64,000 bases of DNA from DASTHG01 sp035491895 (GCA_035491895.1 DATJJY010000045.1:1-64000), one strand, 5' to 3'; counted from the stretch's first letter, positions 52,517 to 62,875 are shown. Made by a program: numbers and translations. The notes: generated by a model not told the origin, from the sequence alone.

Positions 52517-53682
52517 CGCTCGCCCTCTACCTGCTCGACCCCGATCCGGCGCCCGCCTGGGCGCCGTTCGCCGGCGTGCGCCCCCTGTCCGAGCTGCGGG
52601 CCGGCGCCCATCTGATCCGCGAGCGCTGGGAGACGTTCGTCGGCGCCGAGGCGACGGAGGTGCTCGCGCTGCCCCATCTCGCGGGCTTCGCCGAGCCCGG
52701 GATGCCGCCGGTGCGCGCCCGGCACGCCATCGCCGGCCCGGCGGTGATCGGCTCCTCGACCTTCGCCCCGCGCGGCATCGCTCCAGCGCTCCCCGCGGCC
52801 GCCGCGCGACTCGTGTCCCGCGGCATCACCGTCGGATGGGCCGTCCCCGCCGGTACGACGTGGGAGGGTCCGCAGCCCGTGGCGCAGGCAGTCGAGGTCC
52901 CGGGCGTCGTGCTGCACGGCGTGTTCGATCTCCTCCCGGCGCTGAACCAGCTCCTCCCCGAGGACCTGCAGGCCATGCTGGGCGACTCCGATCCGATCCC
53001 CGCCGGCTCGATCGTAATCGGCGACCCCGCGGGCGTGGCGGTGCACGGGGCGGTCGTCGAGCCCGGCGTAGTGTTCGACGTCTCGAACGGTCCGGTCGTG
53101 GTGGAGAGCGGTGCCGAAATCCGCTCCGGCGCGCGTCTCGAGGGACCGCTCTGGATCGGCGCCAACACGCGCGTGCTGGGCGGCGACATCCGCGGCTCGG
53201 CGATCGGACCACGCTGCAACGTCCGGGGTGAGATGTCGGCGTGCGTGTTTCTCGGCTACGCCAACAAGTCGCACGACGGCTTCGTCGGCTCGAGTATCGT
53301 CGGCCGGTGGGCGAACTTCGGTGCCGGGAGCGTCACGTCGAATCTCAAGAACACCTACGGCCCCGTCCGGCTCGATGTCGCCGGCACGGCGATCGAAACC
53401 GGCCAGCAGTTTCTCGGCAGCCTGCTCGGGGATCACGCCAAGACGGCGATCGGCACGCTCCTCGTGACGGGAACCGTCGTGGGCGCCGGCGCCAGTGTAT
53501 TCGACGGCGTCCGCGCCCCCAAGTACGTGGCGCCGTTCGCCTGGGGCGGCGGCACCGACGAGCGGATGACGCGTGACGGATTTCTGAAGACGGTCGAGCG
53601 AGTGTTGCCGCGGCGGGACGAGACGCTCACACCGGAGATGCGTGAGGTGTTGGGGCGGGTGTATGACTGGGCGACGAGGTAA
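52513..53682 (+). CDS. GlmU-like putative sugar nucleotidyltransferase
   Basis: A 389-residue protein. The N-terminal part (about 1-190) is a degenerate nucleotidyltransferase-like region without the GxGTRM loop. The C-terminal part (about 200-345) is a left-handed beta-helix (hexapeptide repeats: VVVESGAEIRSGARLEGPLWIGANTRVLGG, FGAGSVTSNLKNTYG) like the acetyltransferase half of GlmU. The GTG overlaps the manC stop (GTGA). It probably acts in nucleotide-sugar metabolism with manC. The substrate is unknown. Confidence 0.8.
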   Translation: MTLALYLLDPDPAPAWAPFAGVRPLSELRAGAHLIRERWETFVGAEATEVLALPHLAGFAEPGMPPVRARHAIAGPAVIGSSTFAPRGIAPALPAAAARLVSRGITVGWAVPAGTTWEGPQPVAQAVEVPGVVLHGVFDLLPALNQLLPEDLQAMLGDSDPIPAGSIVIGDPAGVAVHGAVVEPGVVFDVSNGPVVVESGAEIRSGARLEGPLWIGANTRVLGGDIRGSAIGPRCNVRGEMSACVFLGYANKSHDGFVGSSIVGRWANFGAGSVTSNLKNTYGPVRLDVAGTAIETGQQFLGSLLGDHAKTAIGTLLVTGTVVGAGASVFDGVRAPKYVAPFAWGGGTDERMTRDGFLKTVERVLPRRDETLTPEMREVLGRVYDWATR

Positions 53683-53701
53683 TGTCCGGCGTCCAACCGG
53701 C

Positions 53702-53739
53702 GGACGTCTGACGTCAGACATCAGACGTCTGGTATCAGA
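53702..53739. repeat. palindromic repeat between convergent genes
   Basis: GACGTCTGACGTCAGACATC followed by AGACGTCTGG: repeated copies of the CAGACGTCTG palindrome between the convergent GlmU-like gene and the small secreted-protein gene. It belongs to the family at 15064 and 57596. Confidence 0.65.
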
Positions 53740-53742
53740 TGG

Positions 53743-54129
53743 CTACCATGCCCGCGACGTCAGCGGCGGCGCGTCGGGGACGTGCAGCGTATCGGGACGC
53801 GCCGTGGGAGGACCCATGCGCCGCAGCGTCACCGGCTTGTCGAGATCGCCCCCCGAGATCGTGAGCTTATCGCCCTGCACTTTCATGCCGTAGACGTTCC
53901 ACACGCCGTCACCCATCGTGAACCAGACGCTGTCCCCCACCACCCGCCAGCGCGCCACCTGATCGCCGAACTGAGCCGAGCTGTCCGAGCGCACCATGAT
54001 GAGTCGGGGCCCGTCGTCGGTGTGCGCCTCCCACTTCCCTTCGAGCCGGGGCGCGGAGCGTCCCTGGGCCGACAGCGCGGCACCAGGGAGAACCGACAGC
54101 AGACACAGGACCAGCAACCGGTGTGGCAT
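53743..54129 (-). CDS. small secreted hypothetical protein
   Basis: A 128-residue protein with signal peptide MPHRLLVLCLLSVLPGAALSAQ and a short beta-rich body (GKWEAHTDDGPRLIMVRSD, WFTMGDGVWNVYGMKVQGDKLTISGG) resembling lipocalin-like 'weight of evidence' domains of unknown function. TAGATT lies 7 nt before the ATG, inside the stop codon of the HD-GYP gene, so it may be transcribed separately as a leaderless message. Confidence 0.7.
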   Translation of the reverse strand: MPHRLLVLCLLSVLPGAALSAQGRSAPRLEGKWEAHTDDGPRLIMVRSDSSAQFGDQVARWRVVGDSVWFTMGDGVWNVYGMKVQGDKLTISGGDLDKPVTLRRMGPPTARPDTLHVPDAPPLTSRAW

Positions 54130-54139
54130 GCCGTGAAAT

Positions 54140-55378
54140 CTAATTGGTTCCCGGCTGAACTTCCGGAAGGGAGGCGGGAGCTGGCACGGCGCCATCGGGG
54201 GCCGCGCCGCTCACCGGCAGCGGTGCGCGCTCGTCGGCGACGACGGCCAGCTTGGTCTCCCACCGGCGCATCATTTCGATGAACACCCGGACGTAATGGG
54301 GATCGAACTCCATCCCGGCACGCCCCTCGATGTACGGCAGGACCTGCTCGACCGGCCAGGCATCGCGATACGGACGCCGGGTCCGCAGCGCGTCGTAGAC
54401 GTCGCAGACGTGCACCAGGTTGCTCGCTTCGTGACAGGAGCGGCGATAGCGCACCTGGGGATAGCCGAGCCCGTTGAGCATGATGTGGTGCTCGTAGGCG
54501 ACCACCGCGGCAAGGTCGAGATCCTCCTCGCTCTCGAAAATGAGTCGGGCCCCTTCGACCGGGTGACGATTCATGACGACGCGCTCATCCGGGGTGAGCT
54601 TCCCCGCCTTCGTGAGGATCTCGATCGGGATCCGCACCTTCCCGAGATCGTGCAGCAGCCCCGCGACGCCGAAGGCGCGGACGTCGGAGGGAGCCATCTC
54701 GAGGTATTCGGCCAACGCCATGCTCAACACCGACACGTTGAGCGAATGCGTGGTGGTGTACTCGTCGAATTGCTTGAGCTGCAGGAGCGGCAGGATCATC
54801 TGTTGATCGCCGTGCATCGCCACCGAGAGCGACCGGACGACGGCCTCCGCCTCGGCGAGCGGCAGCGACTCCCGCTGCTGCACCTCGTCGTGCAACCAGC
54901 GGATCGTCTCCACTTCTTCGCCCAATGAGAGGGCGATCGTCGCGGTGGGAAGCCCGTCCGCCGGCAGTTCCCCACTGCCGCGCACGCCGACGACGCCGAA
55001 CTTGATCGCCGTGGGCCGCTGTTGGCGAGCTTCGGCTGTGTCGATGCCCTCCACCGTCAGACGTGCAAGGACATCCTCGAGAAAGACTTCGAAATCGTCC
55101 CGCGTGACATGGTCGGCGAACTCGAGGCGCTGGATGCCTGCCTCGGCGAGCCGGTTGGACCAGCCCCACTCACGCATCTCGCGCAGCGGCAGCCTCCCGA
55201 AAATCACTTCATCGCCGAGAAATGTGAACAACGGGTGTGGATGCTTCGCCTGCAGATCGAGCAGCTCCTGGTAGGCAGTGTCGACCGCCCGGGCACGCGC
55301 CGGATGTCCTTCGCCGTAGAGCGACATCCCGGCAAGCGCCTGCGCGAACGCGCCGAGAAACCTGGCGGGCTCGCTCAC
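54140..55378 (-). CDS. HD-GYP domain phosphodiesterase
   Basis: A 412-residue protein. Residues about 1-115 form an N-terminal module (YGEGHPARARAVDTAY ... LFTFLGDEVIFGRL) also present in the HEAT protein encoded just upstream. Residues about 205-385 are an HD-GYP domain with HD at 243-244 (LLHDLGKVRIP), RHPVEGARL, EHH at 296-298 and GYP at 305-307. HD-GYP enzymes hydrolyse cyclic-di-GMP. The GTG start overlaps the HEAT-gene stop (GTGA). Confidence 0.92.
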   Translation of the reverse strand: MSEPARFLGAFAQALAGMSLYGEGHPARARAVDTAYQELLDLQAKHPHPLFTFLGDEVIFGRLPLREMREWGWSNRLAEAGIQRLEFADHVTRDDFEVFLEDVLARLTVEGIDTAEARQQRPTAIKFGVVGVRGSGELPADGLPTATIALSLGEEVETIRWLHDEVQQRESLPLAEAEAVVRSLSVAMHGDQQMILPLLQLKQFDEYTTTHSLNVSVLSMALAEYLEMAPSDVRAFGVAGLLHDLGKVRIPIEILTKAGKLTPDERVVMNRHPVEGARLIFESEEDLDLAAVVAYEHHIMLNGLGYPQVRYRRSCHEASNLVHVCDVYDALRTRRPYRDAWPVEQVLPYIEGRAGMEFDPHYVRVFIEMMRRWETKLAVVADERAPLPVSGAAPDGAVPAPASLPEVQPGTN

Positions 55379-57504
55379 GGCGTCTCAGGCTCCGGGTCGG
55401 TGGCCGCCCGCACGTCGGCATCGTTCGAGACCGCCGCCAGCGCCAGGAGCTCCAACGCGCGCGGCTCGGTCCGCCACCCGGTGGCGAGTGCGGCGACTGC
55501 GGCGACGAGCTCGCGTGATCGTGGCAACAGCTTGCGCTTGCCCAACAGCGTGCGCCCGCCGTCGACGAGCTTGACCAGCTGCTCCAACGCCTCCGGTGCG
55601 CGCGCCACCCCCAGCAGACGAATCGCCTGCTGCCGCAGATCCGGTGCCGTCTGCCGGTCGGTGGCGAGGGCGATGATGCCCGGGAGAGCGCTCCGCGGCA
55701 CGCCCTGTAATGCCGCGATCAAGGCGATCCGCACGAGGCGATGCTCGCTGTCGGCGAGTGCCTGCGTGATGACGCGGTCACGCTCGCCCGGGGCTTTGAC
55801 GCCGATCTTGAACGCCTCCAGCCGCACCCGGGGGTCCGTATGGGAGACCCACGGCAACACGGAGAACCCATCCGGCAGCTGCGGCAGCTCGTCGAGCACG
55901 CTCAGCAGGTTGCGCTGCACGTACCAGCGCTCGTCGGACAGCCGGGCCGTGAGGCTCGGCCCGAGCACCGGCCCCAGGCGCTTTACCCGATCGAGCAGTG
56001 CTCGGCGCGTCGCGCGCACTTCGGCGTTGGCGAGGGCATCGAGCAAGGCGTCCGCGGCCCGCACGCCGAGACGCGGCAACATGCGATCGACTGTGGCGAA
56101 ATCCACCGGCTCGGACGCGAGCAGCCGCTGCAGCGTTTCCGGGCCCGCCGCGCGGTCCCACAGGTCTTCGGCGGTCGTCGTGCCCTCGGGGGCCGCCTCG
56201 AGCAAATCGATCAGCACACCGAGACGGCCACGGTCGACCAGAGCTTCACAGGCACGATACACACCCGGCCCGGCGGCACCGATTTCGAGGCTCATTTGCA
56301 CGAGCCGCTCGGGCTCGGGGGCGTGTCTCCAGGCGATCGAGTGGACGGCGGCCGTTGAGGACTGCGACATCCGCTGCAGCGCATGGCCGTATGCCTCGGG
56401 ATTCGGGTCTGTCAGGCTCCACCCCGTGAGCAGCCCGCGCACCTGCTCGCGCAATGCGCTGTCGGCCAGGGCCCGCGCCTGGGGTTTCCCCTGCTCGGCG
56501 TGCGCCGCCATCTTCGACAGCATCCGCATCAGCGACCCCGACACGGAGTGATGGGACGCATCGGCCACCGCTTTGACGATGTCGAGCACCGCCTCGACCG
56601 CCATCCCATGGGAGGCGTCGAGCACGAATTTCTGGCGCTGTGCGCCGTCGCCGCCCATCTCGATCAGCCGGCGCAGCGTGGTGGGCTGCATTTCGCCGAT
56701 CAGTCGCGAGGTACGGCGGCGCAGCTCGACCGCCTCCTGGCCGCCGGCGGACTTGAGCTCCTCGGCGATCTGCAGCAGGTACCCGACGATGACCTGATCG
56801 TAGGCCTCGCTCTTGGGGTGCTCGTCGATCGCTTTGGCGATCACGGCGGGCTTGGTGGGCGGCGCCTCGTCTTCGCCGAGCTGGCCGGCCAGGGCGGCCC
56901 GGGCCAGGCCGATCCACATCTGGGCACCCCGCACGCGCGCATCGCGCAGACCGGATTCGTCCGCCGAGCCGGCCGAGTCGGCGAGATCAGGCGGCAATCC
57001 CGCGTCGTCGAGGAGCTCCAGCCGCTCGTAGGTCATCGGGTGCAGTCGGATGTGGCGCCACGCCGAGAGTCGCGCCGGGTCGCCGAGACCGAGCGGCTGC
57101 CCGGTCCGGTCGGCCTCGACCGCGAGGGTGCGCAGGACGTCCCGGATCTCGTCGAGATCGACGCCCCGGTGAAACGAGACCGCGCCGAGGTGGTGGCGGT
57201 GCAGGCGGCCCGCCAGCTCCGCCAGCACCGGGTGGCGCGAATCGGTCGCGACGCCCTCGATTACCAGCTGGTCGCGCGCCACTCCGAGCGACAGCGAGGC
57301 ACGGTCCTGCAACAGCGCATCGGCCCGACGCAGCAGGCCCAGCGCCGCCGGCTCGAGCGATGGGTGGTCCTCGGGATACATCGAATGCTTATGGAGGGCG
57401 ATCGACAACTCGATCAGAAAGTCGCTGAGCTCGCGGGACAACGTCGCGCGCTCATGCGGCGCGGGGGCAGCCGGTGGGAGGCCCGATCCCGACGGACTGG
57501 TCAC
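55375..57504 (-). CDS. HEAT-repeat protein with signalling-type N-terminal module
   Basis: A 709-residue cytoplasmic protein. The N-terminal part (about 15-130: HKHSMYPEDHPSLEPAALGLL ... SLGVARDQLVIEG) matches the module of the HD-GYP partner. The remainder is all-helical with HEAT-like repeats (VRLEAFKIGVKAPGERDRVI, LVRIALIAALQGVP). GTG 57504 follows AGAAGG directly and has TACCTT 6 nt upstream. It is probably a scaffold or regulator acting with the HD-GYP protein. Confidence 0.82.
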   Translation of the reverse strand: MTSPSGSGLPPAAPAPHERATLSRELSDFLIELSIALHKHSMYPEDHPSLEPAALGLLRRADALLQDRASLSLGVARDQLVIEGVATDSRHPVLAELAGRLHRHHLGAVSFHRGVDLDEIRDVLRTLAVEADRTGQPLGLGDPARLSAWRHIRLHPMTYERLELLDDAGLPPDLADSAGSADESGLRDARVRGAQMWIGLARAALAGQLGEDEAPPTKPAVIAKAIDEHPKSEAYDQVIVGYLLQIAEELKSAGGQEAVELRRRTSRLIGEMQPTTLRRLIEMGGDGAQRQKFVLDASHGMAVEAVLDIVKAVADASHHSVSGSLMRMLSKMAAHAEQGKPQARALADSALREQVRGLLTGWSLTDPNPEAYGHALQRMSQSSTAAVHSIAWRHAPEPERLVQMSLEIGAAGPGVYRACEALVDRGRLGVLIDLLEAAPEGTTTAEDLWDRAAGPETLQRLLASEPVDFATVDRMLPRLGVRAADALLDALANAEVRATRRALLDRVKRLGPVLGPSLTARLSDERWYVQRNLLSVLDELPQLPDGFSVLPWVSHTDPRVRLEAFKIGVKAPGERDRVITQALADSEHRLVRIALIAALQGVPRSALPGIIALATDRQTAPDLRQQAIRLLGVARAPEALEQLVKLVDGGRTLLGKRKLLPRSRELVAAVAALATGWRTEPRALELLALAAVSNDADVRAATDPEPETP

Positions 57505-57553
57505 CCTTCTAAGGTAATACTTGAGGTGTTTCCCTTCTGTATCGAAACAGAAC

Positions 57554-57583
57554 AGGCACCCCGGGACCCTCCCCGGAGTGCCT
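57554..57583 (-). terminator. groESL transcription terminator
   Basis: A 12-bp stem (AGGCAC-TCCGGG with CCCGGG-GTGCCT on the minus strand) with a 6-nt loop is followed by a moderately T-rich tract (GTTCTGTTTC). It lies 37 nt past the groEL stop. Confidence 0.65.
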
Positions 57584-57595
57584 GCCCCTATGCGT

Positions 57596-57607
57596 CCAGA
57601 CGTCTGG
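57596..57607. repeat. CAGACGTCTG palindrome after groEL
   Basis: CCAGACGTCTGG, a perfect 12-bp palindrome with a partial second copy (GGGCGTCTAG), between the groEL stop and its terminator. It shares its core with the repeats at 15064 and 53702. Confidence 0.5.
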
Positions 57608-57619
57608 GCGTCTAGCCTT

Positions 57620-59257
<1,638 letters not shown>

Positions 59258-59279
59258 CTGTAGAACTCCTCCCCGGTCT

Positions 59280-59588
59280 TTAGCCGAGCTTCGCGATGAC
59301 GTCGGCTTCCTTGATCAGAATGATCTCTTCGCCTTCCAGTTCGACCTGCGTCCCGCTGTACTTCCCGTAGACCACCCGGTCCCCCACCTTCAGCTCCATC
59401 GGGACCTTGTCGCCCTTCTCCGTCCGCCCCGGTCCCACGGCGATGACCTCGCCCTGGATCGGCTTCTCCTTCGCGGTATCCGGGATGTAGAGCCCGCCCT
59501 TCATCTGCTCGGTCTCTTCCATCGGCCGGATCGCGACCCGGTCGGCGAGCGGGAAGACCTTCAGCTTCGTCTTCGTCGCAGTCGGCAT
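59280..59588 (-). CDS. groES: co-chaperonin GroES (10 kDa)
   Basis: A 102-residue lid of the GroEL chamber. The mobile loop and roof regions are present (KVFPLADRVAIRPMEETEQMKGGLYIPDTAKEKPIQGEVIAVGPG). GGAGG lies 6 nt before the ATG. A CIRCE inverted repeat lies about 53 nt upstream. Confidence 0.97.
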   Translation of the reverse strand: MPTATKTKLKVFPLADRVAIRPMEETEQMKGGLYIPDTAKEKPIQGEVIAVGPGRTEKGDKVPMELKVGDRVVYGKYSGTQVELEGEEIILIKEADVIAKLG

Positions 59589-59640
59589 CGTCCGCCTCCA
59601 CCAGAAGTAGAACTGTGTAAGTTGTTGCGAAATATGACTA

Positions 59641-59667
59641 GTAGCACTCTACCATGATGAGTGCCAG
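59641..59667. promoter_or_regulatory. CIRCE operator (HrcA binding site)
   Basis: GTAGCACTC-N9-GAGTGCCAG matches the CIRCE consensus TTAGCACTC-N9-GAGTGCTAA at most positions with the exact 9-nt spacer. It sits in the groES 5' leader, the usual place for HrcA repression. hrcA itself is not in the window. Confidence 0.88.
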
Positions 59668-59680
59668 AAATCGGAAGGGG

Positions 59681-59709
59681 AATCTCTCTCTCCCCTCCCC
59701 TGATGTCAA
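59681..59709 (-). promoter_or_regulatory. candidate groESL promoter
   Basis: A perfect TTGACA (59709-59704), 17 nt, then a weak GAGATT -10 (59686-59681), upstream of the CIRCE. The rest of the 154-bp gap (59589-59742) shows no gene. Confidence 0.4.
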
Positions 59710-59742
59710 GGGGCGCAGGAAGCTGCTAACCGCCTACCGGAC

Positions 59743-60141
59743 CTATGGTTGGAAGGGTGGGCCGCGCCCTACGCCGAGTGAATCGAGCAACGCCTCGGCG
59801 CGTCCGGCGAGATCCGTCGGGAGCTGACCGACGACGGCCGCTGCCGCGCCGATGATCGCCCCCGTCCGTGTGTCCGCCAATCGCACATGCAATACCGGGC
59901 CCAGCGAATCGCCCGGCTCGCGATACAGGAAGTGCACCACCGCGGCCGTCGGACCCGAACCGCCCTTCACTTCCGAGAGCACGACGAACCGGTGCCGGCG
60001 CAGCGCGGCCCCCAGCGCGCTGCTCAGCGAATCGTTCCCCGAAACGAGAAACGCGTACCCGTGCAGCGAAGCGGGCATGTGGTAGCGGGTGGCGGGGGCA
60101 CACGCCACGGCCAGGGACAGTGGAATGAGCGAGTACCTCAC
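59743..60141 (-). CDS. putative lipoprotein, unknown
   Basis: A 132-residue protein with lipobox SLAVACAP (Cys14) and a small alpha/beta body (FLVSGNDSLSSALGAALRRHRF, VLHVRLADTRTGAIIGAAA). It recalls small lipoproteins that compare two-component substrate binding, but no family is recognised. The GTG start overlaps the NlpC/P60 gene stop (GTGA). Confidence 0.7.
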   Translation of the reverse strand: MRYSLIPLSLAVACAPATRYHMPASLHGYAFLVSGNDSLSSALGAALRRHRFVVLSEVKGGSGPTAAVVHFLYREPGDSLGPVLHVRLADTRTGAIIGAAAAVVGQLPTDLAGRAEALLDSLGVGRGPPFQP

Positions 60142-61160
60142 TGCAGCAAGCGTCGCACACCCACCCATTTCGGGATCCAGTAGGCGCCGTCGGGATCGCT
60201 CACATCGAGGCGCGACAGTTTCACGCCGGTCGATGAGCTGTGAATGAATTTTCCCTCTCCGACGTAGAGCCCGACGTGGGTTACGCCGCCGTCCTCGCGG
60301 CCCGAGAAGGCGAGAATGTCCCCGGGTAACAGAGAATCCACGACTCGCGCGATGGCGTTCCCCGCCTCGGCCTGGGCTCGACTCGTGCGGGGAAGACGAA
60401 TGCCGTGACGCGCATACGCGTATTGAATCAGCCCCGAGCAGTCGAAGCCATTCTCGGCCGTCCCGCCCCACTGATAGGGGCTGCCCAGCACGTCGAGCGC
60501 CGTCTCGACCACGTCCATTCCCCGCCCACTCACGAACATCAACAGGGGCTGCGCCGAGTCGGCGCGCGGCTGATAGGCGGAAGGCGACCCCGGAGCGGAG
60601 GTCGAAATGGGAGGCGGCGGGACGATCGTCGCATCCGACCGATGCACCATCCCCCCCAACCCGATCGTCAGCCCGAGCGTGGTGCCGAATCCCTTGCGTG
60701 GTGTCCCCGGTCGCCAGAACCCATGCGGCCCGCGGTCGATGACGCGATAGCGCTCTTCCAATGCCAATCCCACGATCCGCAGCGGCCGCCACTCGACACC
60801 CATACCGGCCGTCCAAAGTGCCGCCAACGACTGGCGCGCGGTATCGGCATCCATCCCCAGCGCTCCACTCGCCATCCCGTAGACGGCGAGCGCCGACCCG
60901 CCGCGCGGTGTTTCCAGCTCGTACCCGATGCCGAAGAAACTGCGAGACGATCCGGTCCGCTCGCTGAGCACCTGCAATGCTGCGCCGTGGCGCAGGAGGG
61001 AGCCGAGGGGCCGGTCGAACCGCGCTTCGTACGTCGTCAGATCGCCGCCTGCCCAGCTGCCATAGAGCAGACTGAGATCGCGCTGCTGCGCGGTCAGCCG
61101 CCCGGCCGCGAGGCCGCCGGCGACCAGAACGATGGCGGACAACCGCTCAGTGATCCGCAA
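60138..61160 (-). CDS. NlpC/P60 (C40) peptidase with N-terminal beta-barrel-like region
   Basis: A protein of about 340 residues. The signal peptide ends GRLTAQ. Residues about 28-180 alternate hydrophobic and polar residues with repeated aromatics (LSLLYGSWAGG, YEARFDRPLG, FFGIGYELE, VEWRPLRIVGLALEERYR), like a small outer-membrane barrel. Residues about 225-340 form an NlpC/P60 domain with catalytic Cys in GFDCSGLIQYAY and His in VTHVGLYVGEGKFIHSSS. It likely cleaves peptidoglycan stem peptides. Start TTG 61160 (a TTG at 61142 is possible). Confidence 0.8.
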   Translation of the reverse strand: MRITERLSAIVLVAGGLAAGRLTAQQRDLSLLYGSWAGGDLTTYEARFDRPLGSLLRHGAALQVLSERTGSSRSFFGIGYELETPRGGSALAVYGMASGALGMDADTARQSLAALWTAGMGVEWRPLRIVGLALEERYRVIDRGPHGFWRPGTPRKGFGTTLGLTIGLGGMVHRSDATIVPPPPISTSAPGSPSAYQPRADSAQPLLMFVSGRGMDVVETALDVLGSPYQWGGTAENGFDCSGLIQYAYARHGIRLPRTSRAQAEAGNAIARVVDSLLPGDILAFSGREDGGVTHVGLYVGEGKFIHSSSTGVKLSRLDVSDPDGAYWIPKWVGVRRLLQ

Positions 61161-61443
61161 CGCTCCGCTGCTCCAGTGACGGACGAGGCGCCATGCGATG
61201 GGCGAGGAGGTGCGGCACGCGGCGCATGAACCACACCCAGATCCACAGGGTCCCGAATCCACAGACGGCGGCTCCCACCAATCCCGGCGCGATCAGCGCG
61301 AGTGGGTTTCGAGAATGCGGCGCCAGGTGGGCGCCGAGCCACATGCCCAAAAACGAAGCTCCCCAGGCCCAGAGCGGCGTGAGGAGCCAACCGACGACGA
61401 CGAGTGCGTGCGCCAACCAGCGGGGCATCCCCGCGACGCTCAC
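61147..61443 (-). CDS. small two-TM membrane protein
   Basis: A 98-residue protein with two or three hydrophobic segments (ALVVVGWLLTPLWAWGASFLGMWLG; PGLVGAAVCGFGTLWIWVWF). Unknown function. The GTG start overlaps the next upstream gene (GTGA) and the 3' end overlaps the NlpC/P60 gene by 14 nt. Confidence 0.65.
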   Translation of the reverse strand: MSVAGMPRWLAHALVVVGWLLTPLWAWGASFLGMWLGAHLAPHSRNPLALIAPGLVGAAVCGFGTLWIWVWFMRRVPHLLAHRMAPRPSLEQRSVADH

Positions 61444-62057
61444 GCGCTAGGCTTCCGGATAATGGACCAGAGGGCGAAGGCGGTGAGGGTCACCACGTAT
61501 GCTCCGCCGATCACCACCGGCCACGCGACCGGGATGATCGTCACTTTCGCAACGACCGCGAGCACCACGGCGCCCAGCACCACCGGGGTCGCGATCTGCC
61601 CCAACGAGGCGGGTCCCCGTGCATTACGCCCCGCCGTGAGCATGCCGCCCATCCAGGCGACGAAGGTGCCGAGCATCCACCAAATCGGGAGATACCACCA
61701 CGTGCTCCCGCCTCCGATCGCGTCCCAGGTCCAGGGATACGCCTTGAACGGGCGCAGCAACACGATATCGAATGCCATGAATACCACCGTACCCCACAAC
61801 CCCACCGCCGCGGCTCCCGCGACACCCTCCGTACCCCGGGACCCGACCCATTGTCCCGGCAAGAGGCTCACGAGCACGCCGGCCACGAGCACGAGCAGCG
61901 CTTCGAGTGCCGTCTGCGCGACCCCCGCGGGCAACAGCCGGGAGAGGGCCAGGAAGGCCACGACCGAGACTCCGGTCGTGAGGCCTACCTTGGTGCCGCT
62001 CATGAGGATATGACGGAAATCGGACCGGTCGGTAGCCGCCATGGCGCTGGTTGTCAT
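61440..62057 (-). CDS. polytopic membrane protein, unknown
   Basis: A 205-residue protein with about six TM helices (VSVVAFLALSRLLPAG, LEALLVLVAGVLVSLLPG, GLWGTVVFMAFDIVLL and others) and no recognised motif. TAGATT lies exactly 7 nt before the ATG, so the gene probably starts its own leaderless transcript. Confidence 0.7.
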   Translation of the reverse strand: MTTSAMAATDRSDFRHILMSGTKVGLTTGVSVVAFLALSRLLPAGVAQTALEALLVLVAGVLVSLLPGQWVGSRGTEGVAGAAAVGLWGTVVFMAFDIVLLRPFKAYPWTWDAIGGGSTWWYLPIWWMLGTFVAWMGGMLTAGRNARGPASLGQIATPVVLGAVVLAVVAKVTIIPVAWPVVIGGAYVVTLTAFALWSIIRKPSA

Positions 62058-62081
62058 CGGCCCTAATCTAGCGTTTCGCCT

Positions 62082-62864
62082 CTACCAGCCAAGACCCAGT
62101 GCCCGAGCCGCCAACCGCAGCCCCACGAGCGTCAGGTCCGGTTGCACGGTCTCGATCTCGTGGGTGAGCGGAGCAACGAGCGGCGCCAACCCCCCCGTCG
62201 CGACCACATACGGCGGCTCGCCCGCGCTGGGCCACTCATCGCGGATCCGGCGGATGAGACCGTCCACCGCGTCGACGGTGCCCCAGATCACCCCGGAGCG
62301 GATGCAATCCTCGGTGCGGCGGCCGATCACCCGCTCGGGGGGCGTGAGCTCGGTGGCCGGCAGCTTGGCGGTGCGGCGCACCAGCTCGTCCGACGCCGTA
62401 CGGATCCCCGGCATGATGACGCCGCCGATGAAGCGGCCGTCCTTGGTGATGCAGTCGAAGGTGGTGGCCGTGCCGAAATCGACGACGATCGTGTCGCGCT
62501 CGAACAAGTTGCAGGCGGCGAGGGTGTTCACGATCCGGTCGGCGCCGACCGTCAGCGGCTCGGCGACGTCGAGCGTGATCGGCAGGTCCGAGTGGCCATC
62601 CACCTGCACCGGGGTCACCCCGGTGATCCCGGTGACGCCGTCGCAGACGTGTTGGGTGACGGGTGGGGCGACCGAGGCAACCACCACCGCTCGGACCGCC
62701 GACGGCGAGTGTCCCGCGTTGGTGAGGTACGTCGAGAGCAGCGCGCCCCACTCGTCGGGAGTGCGAGCCGTGGTCGTCGTGAGACGCCAATGCCCCAGCA
62801 GCTGTTCCCCCTGGAACAGCCCGACTGTGGTCTCGGTGTTGCCGATGTCGAGGGCTAAGAGCAC
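62082..62864 (-). CDS. coaX: type III pantothenate kinase
   Basis: A 260-residue ASKHA-fold kinase for the first step of coenzyme A synthesis. LLALDIGNTETTVGLF, the catalytic-region DFGTATTFDCITKDGRFIGGVIMPG and the YVVATGGLAPLV block are conserved. GTG start. AT-rich TATATT sits 5 nt upstream, in the 11-nt gap after birA. Confidence 0.95.
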   Translation of the reverse strand: MLLALDIGNTETTVGLFQGEQLLGHWRLTTTTARTPDEWGALLSTYLTNAGHSPSAVRAVVVASVAPPVTQHVCDGVTGITGVTPVQVDGHSDLPITLDVAEPLTVGADRIVNTLAACNLFERDTIVVDFGTATTFDCITKDGRFIGGVIMPGIRTASDELVRRTAKLPATELTPPERVIGRRTEDCIRSGVIWGTVDAVDGLIRRIRDEWPSAGEPPYVVATGGLAPLVAPLTHEIETVQPDLTLVGLRLAARALGLGW

Positions 62865-62875
62865 GCACGAATATA

